From CAVPGP01 sp963704025 (GTDB taxonomy: Bacteria; Actinomycetota; Thermoleophilia; Gaiellales; Gaiellaceae), in the NCBI GenBank assembly GCA_963704025.1, contig CAVPGP010000005.1, forward strand, positions 62,001-126,000: a DNA stretch of 64,000 nt. The letters run 5' to 3'. The first letter of the stretch is position 1. Every line of letters starts with the position of its first letter. The translations under genes and the position numbers were made by a program. Of this stretch, positions 62,315-64,000 are shown piece after piece. The notes below the pieces were generated by a model. The model did not search any database. It was not told the origin of the DNA and worked only from the letters and a program-made list of their open reading frames with translations.

Positions 62315-63483
62315 GGTCTCGATTCAGAATGAAGCCTTGAGCCGTCCGGCCGCGCTGGGCGGCGCGATCCTTCGTCCTCAGTCGCCCCGATAGCGCTGCT
62401 CATGCTTATCCGCTTTGCTCCGCGGGGCGGTTTCGCGGCTTGCGGCGGGTGATCTGTTGGTAGGTGGTCGGTTCGTGCGCGGCTCCGAGGCCGAGCAGCG
62501 TCTGGAAGCCGGCGAGGGGGTGCGGCGGCGGTTGTGCCGGAAGACGAACTCGTCGAGGTAGACCTGGAGGTGCTTCGGGCGAGACGCCGTGGTGGGTGCC
62601 CTGCAGCCAGGTCTTGAGGTTCGAGAGCGCGCGGTGCGCGCGCGGCAGGACCCACTGCGCGGTCGGGGAGGCGGGCGCGCTGCTGTCGGGGCTGGTGGTC
62701 GAAGCCGGCAGCGGCAAGGCGCTGTAGCCGGCCCAGCCGTCGGTGTGGACGATCGCGCCGGCGGACGACGCTGGAGCGACAAAGGACGTCAGCGAGGCGG
62801 CGGAGGCGTCGGGCAGCAACTGCAGCCGCAGCCGGCCGGAGCCGTTGCCGCGCACCTCGACCGCGACCCGACGAGCGGCTTGCCGTCGCGCTGGCGGCCG
62901 CCGCGCAGGTCGGTGTCGCGGCCACCCAGGAAGCCCTCGTCGACCTCGACCTCGCCGGTGAGCGGCTCACGCTCCGGTGCCACCATCGCCCGACGCAGCT
63001 TGTGCAGGATCGTCCACGCGGTCTCGTAGCGGGAGATCCCGAGCTGGCGTTGCAGCTGCAGCGCCGAGATGCCCGGCCCGTGGGTCGCGACCAGGTACGC
63101 AGCCCAGAACCACAGCGTCAGCGGCAGGCGCGTCTTGTGCATCGCCGTCCCCGCCGTCACCGACGTCTGTCGACCGCAGGCCCGGCACTGCCAGAGGTGA
63201 CGGCGCTGCTCGGCGCCAACCTCGCCGCCGCCGCAGACCGGGACAACGGAACCCCTCCGGCCAGCGCGACGCGAACAGATACGACCGGCAGGCCGCCTTC
63301 GTCCGGAAACCGGACGCTGGAACTCGATCACCGAGCGCGGGAAATCGGGACGCGACATCCACCGACGATACGACGCACCCCGGACGGAGCTAACCGGATA
63401 AGCATGAGCGCTGCTATCAGGGCTCCTTGCGTCCTCGGCTCGCACCGTCCATCGCACCCGGTCGGCGAAGCGTCATTCTGAAT
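62315..63483 (-). mobile_element. IS1595-family-like insertion sequence
   Basis: This element of about 1.17 kb is flanked by the direct repeat CGAGAACTAA. The ends carry inverted repeats: CGATTCAGAATGA near the left end and TCATTCTGAAT against the right repeat, with the next bases partly matching. The interior encodes one transposase on the minus strand with a Zn-ribbon N-terminus and a DDE/N-type core. It interrupts the stretch between the deacetylase stop codon and its probable terminator. The transposase frame is broken several times, so the copy looks inactive unless the breaks are read errors. Confidence 0.8.
62406..63358 (-). pseudogene. IS1595-like transposase, multiply frameshifted
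   Basis: The remnant starts MSRPDFPRSVIEFQ. Pieces in different frames then give FRTKAACRSYLFASRWPEGF and a Zn-ribbon (VCGGGEV, WQCRACGRQTSVTAG). The next pieces are LWFWAAYLVATHGPGISALQ and the first Asp in GEVEVDEGFLGG. The second Asp is in VHTDGWAGY, and LNLKTWLQGTHHG-like text and YLDEFVFRHNRRR come last. At least four frame changes are needed (near 63330, 63240, 62870 and 62580). This is the order of an IS1595-family (ISXO2-like) transposase of about 310 residues. Confidence 0.75.
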
Positions 63484-63493
63484 CGAGAACTAA
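63484..63493. repeat. Right flanking copy of the 10-bp direct repeat
   Basis: CGAGAACTAA repeats the deacetylase 3' end, followed by AGCGG and the hairpin that probably ended the deacetylase transcript before insertion. Confidence 0.6.
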
Positions 63494-63494
63494 A

Positions 63495-63525
63495 GCGGCC
63501 GGCCCTCGCGAGCCGGCCGTTCAGT
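63495..63525 (+). terminator. Hairpin, likely the original deacetylase terminator
   Basis: The 8-bp stem CGGCCGGC / GCCGGCCG with an 8-base loop is followed by TTCAGTTGT. Without the IS it would lie a few bases after the deacetylase stop. Confidence 0.6.
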
Positions 63526-63654
63526 TGTGTGCCACCACAATGCCCCGCCGCATGGAGCAAGAAGTCCTCGTGGTGCAATCATCGTCTGTCGCCGCACCCG
63601 GCTCGTGACCCGGCCTGGGTGAGTCGAGTCACCCATCGTGGGGGAGGACGGCTG

Positions 63655-64000
63655 TCAACGCCTGGCCGAATTGAGCGCCTCGAGCGCCTCGCGGCGCGAG
63701 GAGACGTTCAGCTTGGCCAGCAGGCTCTTGACGTGGGAGCGGACGGTGTGCTCCGAGATGAACAGCCGCTTCGCGATCTCGTCGGTCCCCAGGTGCTCGT
63801 CCAGCAGGAGCAGGACCTCGAGCTCGCGCGCCGAGAGCACGGCGGCGATCGAGTCGGGCACCGCGCTGCTCCGCCCCCCGCCCTCGCGCACCTGGTCGAG
63901 GAGCCGTCGAGCGACGGTGCCCGACAGGGCGGCCTCGCCGTGGACGACGCCGCGGAGGAAGCCGACGATGCGGTCCGGGGACTCGCTCTTCAGCAGATAG
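63655..64000 (-). CDS. NarL-type response regulator (5' end outside window)
   Basis: The C-terminal 114 residues are visible. The visible part begins YLLKSESPDRIVGFLRGVVH, which is the end of a receiver domain with its conserved lysine and last helix. The GerE helix-turn-helix follows: LSARELEVLLLLDEHLGTDE, IAKRLFISEHTVRSHVKSLL and AKLNVSSRREALEALNSARR. The frame is open to the right edge, so a receiver domain and perhaps a cognate kinase gene lie beyond. Confidence 0.85.
   Translation of the reverse strand, partial: YLLKSESPDRIVGFLRGVVHGEAALSGTVARRLLDQVREGGGRSSAVPDSIAAVLSARELEVLLLLDEHLGTDEIAKRLFISEHTVRSHVKSLLAKLNVSSRREALEALNSARR

Overview
The window is a GC-rich (about 70% by eye), densely packed bacterial chromosome segment with many 4-base start/stop overlaps and frequent GTG/TTG starts. 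Gene content points to an actinobacterium, and my inference is a deep-branching Thermoleophilia-like (Gaiella/Solirubrobacter type) lineage. The markers are an Eis-type acetyltransferase, Rex, DUF1844 and DUF6457 proteins, a K+-independent H+-pyrophosphatase, an actinobacterial-style tsaE-tsaB-rimI-tsaD cluster and a SigA-type sigma factor. No rRNA, tRNA or CRISPR array was seen.

Layout. 0-6 kb: an oxidoreductase cut by the left edge, an ABC-2 exporter divergent from a NarL-type two-component pair, a frameshifted SDR and an ArsR remnant. 6-15 kb: a Vps62-like membrane protein, an Eis acetyltransferase, PcrA helicase, a RodZ-like protein, an AlkZ-like protein and two tandem double-GNAT proteins, closed by a 141-bp inverted-repeat element. 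14.8-19.7 kb: a six-gene operon behind a cobalamin riboswitch. It encodes two exported DUF4430 proteins, EcfT, a double ECF ATPase, an S component and an exported alpha/alpha-barrel protein. DUF4430 and alpha/alpha-barrel are the two domains of animal transcobalamin and intrinsic factor, so I read this as a split transcobalamin-like B12 uptake system. It is the most interesting item in the window. 19.7-28.5 kb: VanZ and HAD-like genes, then a leftward cluster with two APC-permease/UspA fusions, two TrkA proteins, an MprF-like DUF2156 protein and a PQQ-type sugar dehydrogenase. 28.5-42.1 kb: H+-pyrophosphatase, lysyl-oxidase-like protein, GCS2 ligase, a broken glycosyltransferase, an RTX protein, Rex with glutaredoxin and glutamate dehydrogenase, a subtilase, and the tRNA t6A genes.

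42.3-48.3 kb: an adenosine-deaminase-like gene, then a lower-GC regulatory island. The island holds a large MalT/LAL regulator and a convergent HD-GYP protein with a possible 20-residue peptide gene upstream of it, and it is bracketed by two stand-alone LuxR-type HTH proteins. 48.3-54.8 kb: an NlpC/P60 hydrolase and a complete peptide ABC importer. 54.9-59.8 kb: an unusual RHH/Clp-N/DUF4177 fusion, the housekeeping sigma factor and topoisomerase I. 59.8-62.3 kb: PlsC, a 5'-3' exonuclease, DUF6457 and a deacetylase-fold protein. 62.3-63.5 kb: an IS1595-like element inserted exactly at the deacetylase stop codon. The right edge cuts a NarL-type regulator.

Several otherwise intact genes (SDR, glycosyltransferase, subtilase, topA, transposase) carry single-base frameshifts. 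Because topA is normally essential, some of these are probably consensus errors. Coordinates follow reading frames checked by hand. Starts are inferred, family names rest on motifs recalled from memory, and no database search was run.
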